This document shows positions 1 to 8,120 of a stretch of DNA of 45,786 nt, one piece after another. The notes beneath the pieces were generated by a model. It did not search any database. It saw only the letters and a list, made by a program, of their open reading frames with translations, and was not told the DNA's origin. The stretch comes from Arenibaculum pallidiluteum (GTDB lineage Bacteria; Pseudomonadota; Alphaproteobacteria; Azospirillales; Azospirillaceae). The stretch covers positions 1 through 45,786 of the forward strand of contig NZ_JAFIQU010000003.1 of assembly GCF_017355985.1 (NCBI RefSeq), given 5' to 3'. A program made the translations under genes and the position numbers. Numbering within the stretch: the first letter of the stretch is position 1; each line of letters begins with the position of its first letter.

Positions 1-100
1 GCCATTCTCGCGCACATCCTCGAGACGGCGCCCATCCGATGCCCGCACTGTCGGTGCTGGCTTGTCCAGCACAGGTGCGAGTAGAACTGCCAAAGTAGAG

Positions 101-1144
101 CTAGATCCTGTCGATCACGGTAAAGCCGACGCCGCTGTAGCCGTCCATGGCCGCGAGTGCGGAGCCCGCCTCGGCCAGGGGGATGCGCTTCGTCACGAGA
201 CGCGCGAGGTCCAGGCGGCCGCTGGTCACGAGGTTGACGAGGGACGGGATCCTCCGAGCCGGGATCCCGCGCGAGCCCATGATCGTGAGCTGGCGGAAGT
301 AGACGGTGTCCAGCAGCGGGATCGGCGGCTCGGCATGGGGTCCGAGCGGCATGCCGACCTGCACATGCCGGCCGAGCCGCCGCAGGCCGCGGATCGAGTT
401 GTGAAAGGTATCGGTGATGCCGAGCGCATCGATCGAGACATGCGCGCCGCCGCCGGTCAGCTCGCGGACGGCCTCGCCGACGTCGGCCACCGACATCGCG
501 TTGAGCGTCCTGGTCGCACCGAGCGCGCGGGCCATGGCCAGGGCCGGGTCATTGACGTCCACCGCGAGGACCGGAGCGCCGAGCGCGGCGCCGATGGCGA
601 CCGCGGACAGGCCCACGCCGCCGCAGCCGTGGACCGCGAGCCATTCCCCGGGCCGCAACCGGGCGCGGTCGACGAGGGCCCGGAACGCTGTGGTTATGCG
701 GCAGCCCATCCCGGCGGCCTCGACGAAGCTGATCTCCTCGGGCAGGTGCACCAGGTTGAAGTCGGCCCGGGCGATCGCGATGCGTTCCGCGAAGGCGCCC
801 CATCCGGAAAAGCTGATGACGTACTGCTCGGCGCAGACGGTGGGCTCGCCATCCATGCAGTCAGGACATTGGCCGCAGCCGAGGATGACCGGCGCCGTCA
901 CGCGGTCGCCGACCCTGAAGCGTCGGCATTCCGGTCCCACGGCCTCGACGACGCCGGCGAACTCGTGTCCGGGGACGTGCGGCACCGACACGTGCGGGTC
1001 GGTGCCCTTCCAGCCGTGCCAGTCCGACCGGCAGACGCCACAGGCCTCGACGCGGATCACGGCGCCGTCGAAGGGGCAGTCCGGCTCCGGAACCTCGGTT
1101 ATTTCGATGGGGCCGCCAAAGCGGGTGAAGAGCGCAGCCTTCAT
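101..1144 (-). CDS. zinc-dependent alcohol dehydrogenase
   Basis: The 347-residue product is a medium-chain, zinc-dependent alcohol dehydrogenase, expected to oxidise an alcohol with NAD(P) in the cytosol. The N-terminal catalytic domain carries the zinc-ligand region (GVCRSDWHGW) and the GHEFAGVVEAVG motif. The structural-zinc stretch CGQCPDCMDGEPTVC follows, and then the nucleotide-binding HGCGGVGLSAV. The start at 1144 is the first ATG that gives the family's usual N-terminus (MKAALFTRFGG); the 94 codons upstream that stay open have no family character. It is transcribed away from the SPOR gene and has no obvious operon partner. Membership of the family is clear, but the substrate is unknown. 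Confidence 0.9.
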   Translation of the reverse strand: MKAALFTRFGGPIEITEVPEPDCPFDGAVIRVEACGVCRSDWHGWKGTDPHVSVPHVPGHEFAGVVEAVGPECRRFRVGDRVTAPVILGCGQCPDCMDGEPTVCAEQYVISFSGWGAFAERIAIARADFNLVHLPEEISFVEAAGMGCRITTAFRALVDRARLRPGEWLAVHGCGGVGLSAVAIGAALGAPVLAVDVNDPALAMARALGATRTLNAMSVADVGEAVRELTGGGAHVSIDALGITDTFHNSIRGLRRLGRHVQVGMPLGPHAEPPIPLLDTVYFRQLTIMGSRGIPARRIPSLVNLVTSGRLDLARLVTKRIPLAEAGSALAAMDGYSGVGFTVIDRI

Positions 1145-1314
1145 GCGTTGGTCCCCGTCATTGCCGCCTACAGTTCCGGGTGGCCCGGGCTGGTGCTCGT
1201 CCGGAACCGCCTGGGGACTGTCGGCGGCTCCGGTTTCAATTTCATGTGCCGGGGCATGGATCCGGTTACATCTGGAACCGTTCGCCCCGGGGATGGGCGT
1301 CCTGCGCGGACCCC

Positions 1315-2367
1315 TCAGCGCAGGCGGATGATGTCGCCCCGCAGGTTCGCCTCGGCCGAGAGACGGGAGGCGAGACCGCGTGCCTCGGCCTCGTTGGCCG
1401 CGCGGCCAACGCGCACGGCCTTCCATGCGCCTCCGTCGGTGTGCGTCCAGTCGACCACATAGGCCTCGAAGCCCCGCCGCGAGAGGTCGGCGGCAAGGCG
1501 CTGGGCGTTCTCGGGGATGGTGAAGGTGCCGACCTGGACCGTGTAGCGGCCGCGCGCCCCTGTCTCGCCGCGGGCCGCCGGCGTCTGGGCGGGCGGGGCC
1601 GGGCGTGGCGCTCCCGCGGCCGCGGCTTCCGGGCGTGGCGGCAGGGCGGCGGACTGGGTAGCGGACGGAGCCGCGGACTGGGTCGTGGACGGGGCAGCAG
1701 ACTGGACCGTCTGGGTGCTCTGCATCTCCGGCGCCGATGCCGCCTGGGACTCCGCCGGCTCCGGCGGGGTCTCGGCGCGCGGTGCGGGCTCCACGGGCGC
1801 CGTGGGAGCTTCTGCGCGCTGGGGCGTGGGATCCGTCGTGGCTGGAGGGGCCGGTTCCGCGGCCGGCGCCTCAGCGGCCGGAGCGGGCGGGGGAGGCGCC
1901 CCTGCATCGGTACGGACTTGCGCCGACGGCGTGGGCCTCTGGAGTCTGGTAGAGGCCTGCGGCTCCGGCGGCTGGGGTGCTGTGTCCGGCGCGGCGCCGT
2001 TTGCTGGCGGCGCCGCGGACGGAGCCGGCGGGGCGCTGGCGGTCGCCGGCGCGGGCTGAGCGGCCCCGGGCGGCACGGCTGCCGGCGGCGCGGGTGCCGG
2101 TGCAGGGGATGGGGCGGCCGTCGGAGGGGCCGTCGGAGGAGCGCTGGGGGCAGGCGAGGGGGATGGTGTGACCTGCGACGGCGCTGCGACGACCAGGGTT
2201 GCCTCGGGCGCCGGTGCCTCGAGCAGCGACGTGCTGAGCCATGCTCCCGCGGCGAAGGTCAGGACAAGGCCCGCGACCGTCAGCACGGTTCCCACGGACG
2301 GTCCTCGCCGCGGGGCGGACTCGTCTGCGTCCGCCTCCTCCAGCAGATCCTCGTCGTCTTGGGCCAT
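1315..2367 (-). CDS. SPOR-domain envelope protein with long Pro/Ala-rich linker
   Basis: The 350-residue protein has a short acidic cytosolic N-terminus, one membrane segment at about residues 24-46, a very long proline/alanine-rich linker (about 50-265) and a C-terminal SPOR domain (about 272-350, opening YTVQVGTFTIPENAQRLA). SPOR domains bind denuded septal peptidoglycan, so the protein probably sits in the inner membrane and reaches across the periplasm to the division site. FtsN-like and other SPOR proteins share this layout, but nothing here identifies FtsN. The linker's codon composition leaves several other frames open across the gene, which are shadows. The gene stands alone between the dehydrogenase and puuE, all on the same strand. 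Confidence 0.85.
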   Translation of the reverse strand: MAQDDEDLLEEADADESAPRRGPSVGTVLTVAGLVLTFAAGAWLSTSLLEAPAPEATLVVAAPSQVTPSPSPAPSAPPTAPPTAAPSPAPAPAPPAAVPPGAAQPAPATASAPPAPSAAPPANGAAPDTAPQPPEPQASTRLQRPTPSAQVRTDAGAPPPPAPAAEAPAAEPAPPATTDPTPQRAEAPTAPVEPAPRAETPPEPAESQAASAPEMQSTQTVQSAAPSTTQSAAPSATQSAALPPRPEAAAAGAPRPAPPAQTPAARGETGARGRYTVQVGTFTIPENAQRLAADLSRRGFEAYVVDWTHTDGGAWKAVRVGRAANEAEARGLASRLSAEANLRGDIIRLR

Positions 2368-2467
2368 GGGCGTGGTCGCCTTATGCAGGGGCCCCGCCTT
2401 GAGGCGGCGCCGTCTCGTCCTTCGGGACGCGAGTCTAACGGATCACCACTTTGGTGGAAACTGCGTC

Positions 2468-2485
2468 CCGGACCTGCCGGTCCGG
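2468..2485 (-). terminator. hairpin downstream of puuE
   Basis: A perfect 7-bp inverted repeat CCGGACC/GGTCCGG with a 4-base loop lies about 40 bases after the puuE stop and 100 bases before the SPOR gene start. No T-run follows, so its role as a terminator is inferred only from position. Confidence 0.3.
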
Positions 2486-2524
2486 CACTGTCCGCGAGCG
2501 GCAGAATCACTCCGCGCAGGGAAC

Positions 2525-3445
2525 TCAGCTTCCCGGCGGGTGCCGCGCGATCCAGTGGCGCGCGATGTCGACGCGCCGGCAGACCCACGCGCCGGAATGC
2601 GCCTGGACATGATCCAGGAAGCGCGCGAGGGCCGCCGCCCGTCCGGGCCGGCCGACCAGCCGGCAATGAAGCCCGACGGACATCATCCTGGGCGATCCGG
2701 CCTCGCCCTCGCGGTACAGCACGTCGAAACTGTCGCGGAGATAGGCGAAGAACTGGTCGCCGGCATTGAAGCCCTGCGCCGTCGCGAAGCGCATGTCGTT
2801 GGCGTCCAGCGTGTAGGGGATCACCAGGTGCGGGCGGCCGTGGCTGCGGTCCCAGTAGGGAAGGTCGTCCGCATAGGAGTCGCTGTCGTAGAGGAATCCG
2901 CCCTCCTCGACGACGAGGCGCCGGGTGTTCTCGGAGGCGCGCCCGGTATACCAGCCGAGCGGCCGCATGCCGACCACGCGGGTGTGGATCTCGATGGCGC
3001 GCCGCATGTGCTCGCGCTCGACCTCGATCGGAAGGTCCTTGTACTCGATCCAGCGCCAGCCGTGGCTCGCGACCTCGTGGCCGAGCTCCACGAAGGCGGC
3101 GACGGCCTCGGGGTTGCGCTCCAGCGCCATGGCAACGCCATAGACCGTCAGCGGAAGCCCGCGCTCCTCGAAGAGCCGCAGGATCCGCCAGACGCCCGTG
3201 CGGCTGCCGTACTCGTAGATGGATTCCATGTTCATGTGGCGCTGGCCCGGCCAGGGCTGGGCGCCGACGATCTCGGAGAGGAAGGCCTCCGAGGCCGGGT
3301 CCCCGTGCAGGATGCAGTTCTCGCCGCCCTCCTCGTAGTTCAGGACGAACTGCACCGCGACCCTGGCGCCGCCCGGCCAGTCGGCCTGGGGCGGGTTGCG
3401 GCCGTAACCGATCATGTCACGGGGATAGGACGCGTCGGACGTCAT
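2525..3445 (-). CDS. puuE: PuuE-type allantoinase / polysaccharide deacetylase-fold protein
   Basis: The 306-residue protein matches the metal-independent allantoinase PuuE group of the polysaccharide deacetylase (NodB-fold) superfamily, which hydrolyses allantoin to allantoate in purine breakdown. The opening YPRDMIGYGRNPP, the NYEEGGENCILHGD stretch, GHEVASHGWRW near residues 122-132 and the YDSDSYADDLPYW block are characteristic. The start at 3445 is preceded by a good AGGAG site seven bases away and gives the normal family length. No other urate or allantoin genes lie nearby, so the pathway assignment rests on the protein alone. A deacetylase acting on another substrate is the alternative. 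Confidence 0.85.
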   Translation of the reverse strand: MTSDASYPRDMIGYGRNPPQADWPGGARVAVQFVLNYEEGGENCILHGDPASEAFLSEIVGAQPWPGQRHMNMESIYEYGSRTGVWRILRLFEERGLPLTVYGVAMALERNPEAVAAFVELGHEVASHGWRWIEYKDLPIEVEREHMRRAIEIHTRVVGMRPLGWYTGRASENTRRLVVEEGGFLYDSDSYADDLPYWDRSHGRPHLVIPYTLDANDMRFATAQGFNAGDQFFAYLRDSFDVLYREGEAGSPRMMSVGLHCRLVGRPGRAAALARFLDHVQAHSGAWVCRRVDIARHWIARHPPGS

Positions 3446-3706
3446 CAGCTCCTGCCTCGCTGCGGTGACGGCCGGCAGGCACGCCGCCCGGCCCGGCGGG
3501 AAAAGCCGCCTCGGCACTGTTATGCCGAACTCGCCCGCGCTGCGGAAGCGCCGTCGCCGACGGGACCCCGATGCTGCCGGATGGGGCGTCCGGGTACCCA
3601 GGACGGTCTAAGCCCACTGGCGCTCCGCGGTGCCCGGTGGCCTAGCCCTGGCGCACCGGCGGGGCTGCTAATGTCGCCGGCGCGAATCGGGAAGGCGGAA
3701 GCGGGC

Positions 3707-4177
3707 ATGAAGGGCGCATCCTCGTGGATTCTCGGGCTGCTGGTGCTGGCGGGCTGCGCCCGGCCGGGTCCGCCGCCCGTCGACTATGCCGAGCTGCAGC
3801 GGCAAAACGTTCTGGCGCAGATCGGCCGCATGGTGCAGGAGCCGCTGTCGCGCTTCTCCGCAGCCCCCGACTGCGCCTCGGCCGACCTCCAGCGAGCGAA
3901 GGCGGTGGCCCGCCTCAACGCGGAGACGACGAAGCCGGTGGAGCACGGGCTTGACGCGGCGCTCTACGGCGCCGATCTCGCCCTGAGCGTCGGGGACGCG
4001 GCACGAAGCCACGGATGCCGCGACGATGCGCTCGAGATGTACGATCTCGTGCTCGGATCCTACCCGGGCTCCGCCTTCGCGCCGCTGCGCGCCCGGGCGC
4101 GGGCCGGCATCGACGATCTCAGGGTCGCCGGGGGAGAGCGTCGGGGCGGCCGTGGCACGGCCTTGTCAGACGGTTAA
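3707..4177 (+). CDS. putative lipoprotein
   Basis: The 156-residue protein begins with a short basic N-terminus, a hydrophobic stretch and the lipobox LAGC at about residues 13-16, so it should be lipid-anchored in the periplasm after signal peptidase II cleavage. The mature part is mostly helical with two cysteines and no domain I recognise; the ALYGADLALSVGDAARSHG and LVLGSYPGSAFAPLRARA stretches have a TPR-like feel. The start at 3707 was chosen over an in-frame ATG at 3671 because only 3707 places the hydrophobic segment correctly for a signal peptide. The gene ends 23 bases before the PAS gene, so the two are probably co-transcribed. Confidence 0.7.
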   Translation: MKGASSWILGLLVLAGCARPGPPPVDYAELQRQNVLAQIGRMVQEPLSRFSAAPDCASADLQRAKAVARLNAETTKPVEHGLDAALYGADLALSVGDAARSHGCRDDALEMYDLVLGSYPGSAFAPLRARARAGIDDLRVAGGERRGGRGTALSDG

Positions 4178-4200
4178 CGCTCCGGTGGTCTACTGTCGCC

Positions 4201-4728
4201 ATGACGGCACCGGATCTTGCTTCCCTGCTTATCGATCGGCGGATACGCGGCTTCGCGGACTACTGGATCGGCCTCTACCGCGGTGGAGGGATACCGGACC
4301 GGCGCGCCATCGACCCGGTCGAGATCCCCTGGACTCTGCCCTTCATCTGGATCTGCGACTACCTCCAGGACCGGCGCGACTTCCGGTACCGCCTTGCGGG
4401 CGAGCACATCAACGACGCATTCCGCCGGAACCTGAAGGGCCGGACCATGAGCGAGATCGTGGCGCCTGAGGTTCATGCCAACGCCATCCGGCGCTACGCG
4501 GGCGTGATAGAGACACCGGCGCTCGTGCACAACATCGGGCCGGTCTACAATCACCGCGGCGAGACGCTGGTCGGGGAGCGCATCGTCTTTCCGCTGTCGA
4601 GCGGCGGCGGGCGCATCGACATGATCATCGGTGTCACGGTGTCGAAGCTGAACCCCGCCCGCGCAGGCGGGGTCCACAGCCATACCGGCGTTCCCGACAC
4701 CTACGTGCCGCTGTCGTCTCTGGCCTGA
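4201..4728 (+). CDS. PAS_5-type PAS domain protein
   Basis: The 175-residue protein looks like the single-domain PAS_5 group common in alphaproteobacteria. These proteins consist almost entirely of one PAS fold and have no output domain. Seen features are an N-terminal YWIGLYRGGGIPDRRAIDPVEIPWTLPFIW block, followed by FRYRLAGEHINDAFRRNLKGRTM, which is the usual PAS_5 core. No membrane segment or signal peptide is present, so it should be cytosolic. The start codon lies 23 bases after the upstream lipoprotein gene. Ligand and partner are unknown; a role in sensing is inference from the fold. Confidence 0.75.
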   Translation: MTAPDLASLLIDRRIRGFADYWIGLYRGGGIPDRRAIDPVEIPWTLPFIWICDYLQDRRDFRYRLAGEHINDAFRRNLKGRTMSEIVAPEVHANAIRRYAGVIETPALVHNIGPVYNHRGETLVGERIVFPLSSGGGRIDMIIGVTVSKLNPARAGGVHSHTGVPDTYVPLSSLA

Positions 4729-4760
4729 GCGGTGCGGCACGCGGGCGCAGCGCGGTTCCG

Positions 4761-5126
4761 TCAGCGCTGCTCGTCGCCCCGCATCCCCATTGACCACATC
4801 AGCCCGACCACCGCTCCCTTCAGGCACGGAAGCATTGCGAGCGTCAGCACCAGCGTCGCCAGCGGCCAGACGGTCATCTGGAAGAGGGTGGAAGCGCCGG
4901 CCCGCTCGCCCCACAGCGCCATGGGTACGATGATGTGTCCCACGACGAAGATCGTGAGATAGGGCGGCAGGTCGTCGGCCCGGATCCGGCCGAACTCGGT
5001 GCCGCAGGCGGGGCATGTCTCGGCGACCTTCAGATAGCCCCGGAACAGACGCCCCTTGCCGCAATTCGGGCAGCTGCGGACCAGTCCCCTGACGAGAACG
5101 CTGAAGAGATTAGGGAGGCCAGTCAT
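4761..5126 (-). CDS. DUF983 zinc-ribbon membrane protein
   Basis: The 121-residue protein has a cytosolic zinc ribbon formed by CPNCG (Cys19, Cys22) and CPACG (Cys38, Cys41), then two hydrophobic helices at about residues 56-72 and 84-112. This is the arrangement of the DUF983 family of small alphaproteobacterial inner-membrane proteins, whose function is unknown. The start at 5126 follows an AGGATC ribosome-binding site and gives the family's normal N-terminus just before the first CXXC. It is convergent with the PAS gene (32-base gap). Confidence 0.8.
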   Translation of the reverse strand: MTGLPNLFSVLVRGLVRSCPNCGKGRLFRGYLKVAETCPACGTEFGRIRADDLPPYLTIFVVGHIIVPMALWGERAGASTLFQMTVWPLATLVLTLAMLPCLKGAVVGLMWSMGMRGDEQR

Positions 5127-5271
5127 GGTCGATCCTGAGGTCCGGTGCGATCCAGAAGGGTGGGCGGTCGCGGCAACCGTCACCATGCGGCAACAGGCCG
5201 CTGATCCGCAAGCCGCGGCCGTGCCGCATCCGCCCTGCGTCAAGCCCCGTCAGACAGGCGTCAGGCCCGCA

Positions 5272-6417
5272 TCACGCGGGCGGGAAGCGGACGAGGAGGA
5301 CCAGGGGGCGCCCGCCGCGCTCCACGGAAAGCGGCAGCCATGTGCCGGGGGCGACGCTGCGCACCAGGCTTGCGAGGTCGGCCGGGCGTGCCACCAGGCG
5401 ACCTGCCGCGGCGCGCAGCAGGTCCCCGGGCCTGAGACCCGCCTCCTCGCCGAGGCCGCCGGCCTCGACGGTGTCGACCCGCAGCCCCCCGGCGTCCGCA
5501 CTGATGCCGATGCCGAGCCGGGGCCGCGGCGCCGGCGCGGGATCCGGGTCCAGGCCGAAGACCGCATCGGCGATGCCGGCCCGCAGCTCGGCACATTCGC
5601 GGTCCCCGGGCCACGGCAGGAGCGCGGTCGACCCCTGCAGGCCGAGGTCGGCAAGCTGGTGCGCGACGCCGAGTCCGTGCTCCACATGGCCCGCGCCCAG
5701 GATCGCGACCACCATCGCCCCGGTCCGCCGATGGGCGCCGGCGATCGCCTCCGCCATGGCCCGGTCCCAGACGAGCTGGGCCTCGACGAACCGGTTCAGC
5801 CCCTCGTCGCCGTCGCCGCGCGCCTTTCCGTCATGCATGGCCATGATCCTGGCGAGGCCCTCGCGATAGGCCGGCAGGGGCGGCGCGGGATCGCCCACGC
5901 CCTCGCGCGCGGAGGGCGGCACGGCGGCCCAGCCCTCGCGCCCAGTCCTCCGCACGAGGTCACGATCGACGTTCAGGGCCACGACGGGCAGCCGGTTCAT
6001 GCGCGCGAAGCGCAGGATGGGGAGGTAGAGTTCGGCATCGTAGCCCCAGACCTCGTTCCAGCGCGTCTCGCGCAGCAGCGTCGCCTCGTCGATCTCGCCG
6101 GCGGACCAGCGATCGAGCGCGGGCTGCACGCTGCGGGGCAGCATCTCCAGTCCCACGGCAACGTTGCTCCGGTGGGCATGCAGCCCTGCAAGGGTCTGGA
6201 ACTGCCAGCGGTGGTCGGCGGGGCTGTCGTGCCGCTCTCCCAGGAGAACCGCCGGGCCCTGGGCGGCGCGCGCCAGCAGCGACGGGCCCTGAAGCTGGGC
6301 TTGGTCCGCCGGGTCCACCCAAGCGCCCGGCGGAACGCAGGACCGGGGCGCGGGCGCCGCAGCGAGCGCGAATGTCGGCGCCGTCAGGGCGATCAGGGCT
6401 GCTAGGGCAAGGCGCAC
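5272..6417 (-). CDS. ChaN-family protein with C-terminal PDZ domain
   Basis: The 381-residue protein starts with a cleavable signal peptide (about residues 1-19, ending ALA). A ChaN-like domain follows, with LLGERHDSPADHRWQ near residues 58-72, GLEMLPRSVQPALDRW and VAILGAGHVEHGLGVAHQL. The C-terminal 85 residues form a PDZ-like domain (LGIGISADAGGLRVDTVEAGG, then AGLRPGDLL). ChaN proteins are iron-regulated haem-binding lipoproteins, but this one has no lipobox cysteine, so it is probably periplasmic and soluble. PDZ domains bind exposed C-termini. The combined function is unknown. No haem-uptake receptor is adjacent, although hemA and hemN lie elsewhere in the window. Confidence 0.8.
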   Translation of the reverse strand: MRLALAALIALTAPTFALAAAPAPRSCVPPGAWVDPADQAQLQGPSLLARAAQGPAVLLGERHDSPADHRWQFQTLAGLHAHRSNVAVGLEMLPRSVQPALDRWSAGEIDEATLLRETRWNEVWGYDAELYLPILRFARMNRLPVVALNVDRDLVRRTGREGWAAVPPSAREGVGDPAPPLPAYREGLARIMAMHDGKARGDGDEGLNRFVEAQLVWDRAMAEAIAGAHRRTGAMVVAILGAGHVEHGLGVAHQLADLGLQGSTALLPWPGDRECAELRAGIADAVFGLDPDPAPAPRPRLGIGISADAGGLRVDTVEAGGLGEEAGLRPGDLLRAAAGRLVARPADLASLVRSVAPGTWLPLSVERGGRPLVLLVRFPPA

Positions 6418-6512
6418 GCGGGTCTCCCGTGGTTCGGCCGGGGGCAGGGGAAGGAGTGAGTCTAGCGCCGTGGGGCGCTTCCGCCATCCCGGTCGATGCG
6501 CTAATGTGAAGC

Positions 6513-7250
6513 ATGCCTGACCGCAAGACGATGATCCTGACCGGGGCCAGCCGGGGCATCGGCCACGCGACCGTGCAGCGCTACAGCGCCGCCGGGTGGC
6601 GGGTGATCACCTGCTCGCGGGAGGAGATGCCCGAGGCCTGCAAGGCCGACCCCAACTGGACGCACCACGTCACCGCCGACCTTGCCGATGCCGAGAGCCG
6701 CGCCGCCTTCATCCGGCGCGCCAACGAGATCCTGGCCGGCGGACCGCTCCACGCGCTGGTCAACAATGCCGGTGTTTCCCCAAAGACGCCGTTCAAGGAA
6801 CGGCTGGGCTGCCTCAACGGCGACATCCAAGCCTGGTACCAGGTCTTCGAGCTGAACTTCTTCGCGCCGCTTGTCATGGCGCGCGGCTTCGCGGGCGCGC
6901 TCGCCAAGGGCAAGGGCGCCATCGTGAACATCACCTCCATCGCGGGCCATTCGGTCCACCCCTTCGCGGGTTCGGCCTACAGCACCTCCAAGGCGGCGCT
7001 GTCGGGCCTGACGCGCGAGATGGCCGTCGAGTTCGCCGAGCTGGGCGTGCGGGTCAATGCCGTTGCCCCGGGCGAGATCGAGACCGCGATGCTCTCCCAG
7101 GACTACGAGATGCTGATCCCCCGCATCCCGCTGCACCGCATGGGCCAGCCCATGGACGTCGCGGACTGCGTGTTCTGGCTGACCTCGCCGGAATCGGGCT
7201 ACGTCACCGGCACCGAGATCTTCGTGACCGGCGGTCAGCATCTGTACTAG
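6513..7250 (+). CDS. SDR family oxidoreductase
   Basis: The 245-residue protein is a classical short-chain dehydrogenase/reductase. It has the TGASRGIG cofactor loop at residues 10-17, NNAG at about 84-87 and the catalytic Ser142-Tyr156-Lys160 set within SIAGHSVHPFAGSAYSTSK. The end GYVTGTEIFVTGGQHLY closes the fold as usual. No membrane segment is present. It sits apart from the SDR pair at 8.1-9.9 kb and has the high G+C of the surrounding chromosome, unlike that pair. The NAD(P)-dependent alcohol or ketone substrate cannot be deduced. Confidence 0.9.
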   Translation: MPDRKTMILTGASRGIGHATVQRYSAAGWRVITCSREEMPEACKADPNWTHHVTADLADAESRAAFIRRANEILAGGPLHALVNNAGVSPKTPFKERLGCLNGDIQAWYQVFELNFFAPLVMARGFAGALAKGKGAIVNITSIAGHSVHPFAGSAYSTSKAALSGLTREMAVEFAELGVRVNAVAPGEIETAMLSQDYEMLIPRIPLHRMGQPMDVADCVFWLTSPESGYVTGTEIFVTGGQHLY

Positions 7251-7350
7251 GGCGGACCGTCGACATTCATCATGTTTCCCGGGCCGATGCCGAGGCGAGT
7301 ACCGCAGAGGCCAGACGCAAGCAAAGGCCGGCGCGCTTCTCGCCCAAGGT

Positions 7351-7962
7351 TCAGGACGAGGCTCCAGACGGTGCGGAACTTCCTGCAGGCCACGCGGAAA
7401 GCGCTTGCTCGGCGACGGCCTCCAGCATATCGCGGCTGAATCCGGCTTTAGCCTGCACCGCGATGCCGTGCGTTACCGCCATCACGAATGCCGCAAGGGC
7501 GTCGGGTTTGGCCGCCTGTGGCAGGTCGCCCTCGTCCTTGGCCCGTTCGAAGCGTTCTCGAAGCTGCGCCTGACCAGCCGCGCGAAAATCGATCAGCGCC
7601 CGCCGCACGGGTTCCGCCTCATCCGATCCCGCCAGGGCTCCATTAATGCCCAGACACCCCGGATGATCCGGATACCGTGTGTTGAGGTCGACTGCCTTGT
7701 GCAGGATGTGCGCAGCAACCTGGCGCGCCGTGGGTAGCTGAAGCGCCTCCGGAATGTAGCCGAGGTATCGCTCGTCATAGCGGGCCAGGGCCTGGCGGAA
7801 GAGCGCTTCCTTGTTGCCGAACGCGGAATAGAGGGCGGGCCTCTCTACGCCGGCGGCCTCGGTCAGGTCTGCGTAGGAGGTGCCCTCGTACCCCTTGCGC
7901 CAGAAGACGCAGAGCACGGCGTCGAGCACCTTCTCCAAATCGAATTCACGATGGCGCCCCAT
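7351..7962 (-). CDS. TetR family transcriptional regulator
   Basis: The 203-residue protein is a TetR repressor. The N-terminal helix-turn-helix (about residues 27-48, TSYADLTEAAGVERPALYSAF, then GNKEALF) is typical. The C-terminal ligand domain includes the CLGINGALAG and LRERFERAKDEGDLP stretches seen in regulators of oxidoreductase genes. It is divergent from the SDR gene at 8121 with 158 bases between them. That gap holds three copies of a 15-base motif suited to a TetR dimer, so it probably represses itself and the SDR pair until a small electrophile or alcohol-like ligand binds. G+C is visibly lower than in neighbouring genes. Confidence 0.9.
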   Translation of the reverse strand: MGRHREFDLEKVLDAVLCVFWRKGYEGTSYADLTEAAGVERPALYSAFGNKEALFRQALARYDERYLGYIPEALQLPTARQVAAHILHKAVDLNTRYPDHPGCLGINGALAGSDEAEPVRRALIDFRAAGQAQLRERFERAKDEGDLPQAAKPDALAAFVMAVTHGIAVQAKAGFSRDMLEAVAEQALSAWPAGSSAPSGASS

Positions 7963-7981
7963 CAGATCGCCTCCGTTTTTC

Positions 7982-7996
7982 CATAACGGCCGTTAC
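7982..7996. promoter_or_regulatory. TetR-type operator copy 1
   Basis: CATAACGGCCGTTAC contains the perfect 12-base palindrome TAACGGCCGTTA. It lies 20 bases upstream of the tetR start codon and shares 12 of 15 positions with the copy at 8027. It is a likely autorepression site. Confidence 0.6.
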
Positions 7997-8004
7997 TAAA
8001 CCAC

Positions 8005-8032
8005 TTGACAGCCTCCGTCCAGGTTTCATAAC
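8005..8032 (+). promoter_or_regulatory. sigma-70-type promoter of the SDR pair
   Basis: A perfect -35 TTGACA (8005-8010) is followed after 16 bases by CATAAC (8027-8032; 4 of 6 matches to TATAAT). The -10 element lies inside the operator at 8027-8057, so repressor binding would block RNA polymerase directly. Confidence 0.55.
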
Positions 8033-8057
8033 AATCGTTACCGTAATGGTTGTTATG
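8027..8057. promoter_or_regulatory. TetR-type operator copies 2 and 3 (inverted pair)
   Basis: This 31-base near-palindrome is centred on 8042. The outer arms CATAACAA and TTGTTATG are perfectly complementary, and the inner TTAC/GTAA also pair. Each half is a copy of the motif CATAACRRYCRTTAC also found at 7982. It overlaps the -10 of the SDR promoter. Confidence 0.65.
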
Positions 8058-8120
8058 AAAATCTGGCGCTGTCGTCTGCCAAGGGCCCGGGCAGCGCTCC
8101 GATCCTGAAGGTGGGGTTTC

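Noticed and set aside
1..84. Possible end of an upstream gene reading to TAG at 82-84, with a CPHC motif
   Set aside because: Only 27 residues are visible and no family could be recognised, so no gene is called.
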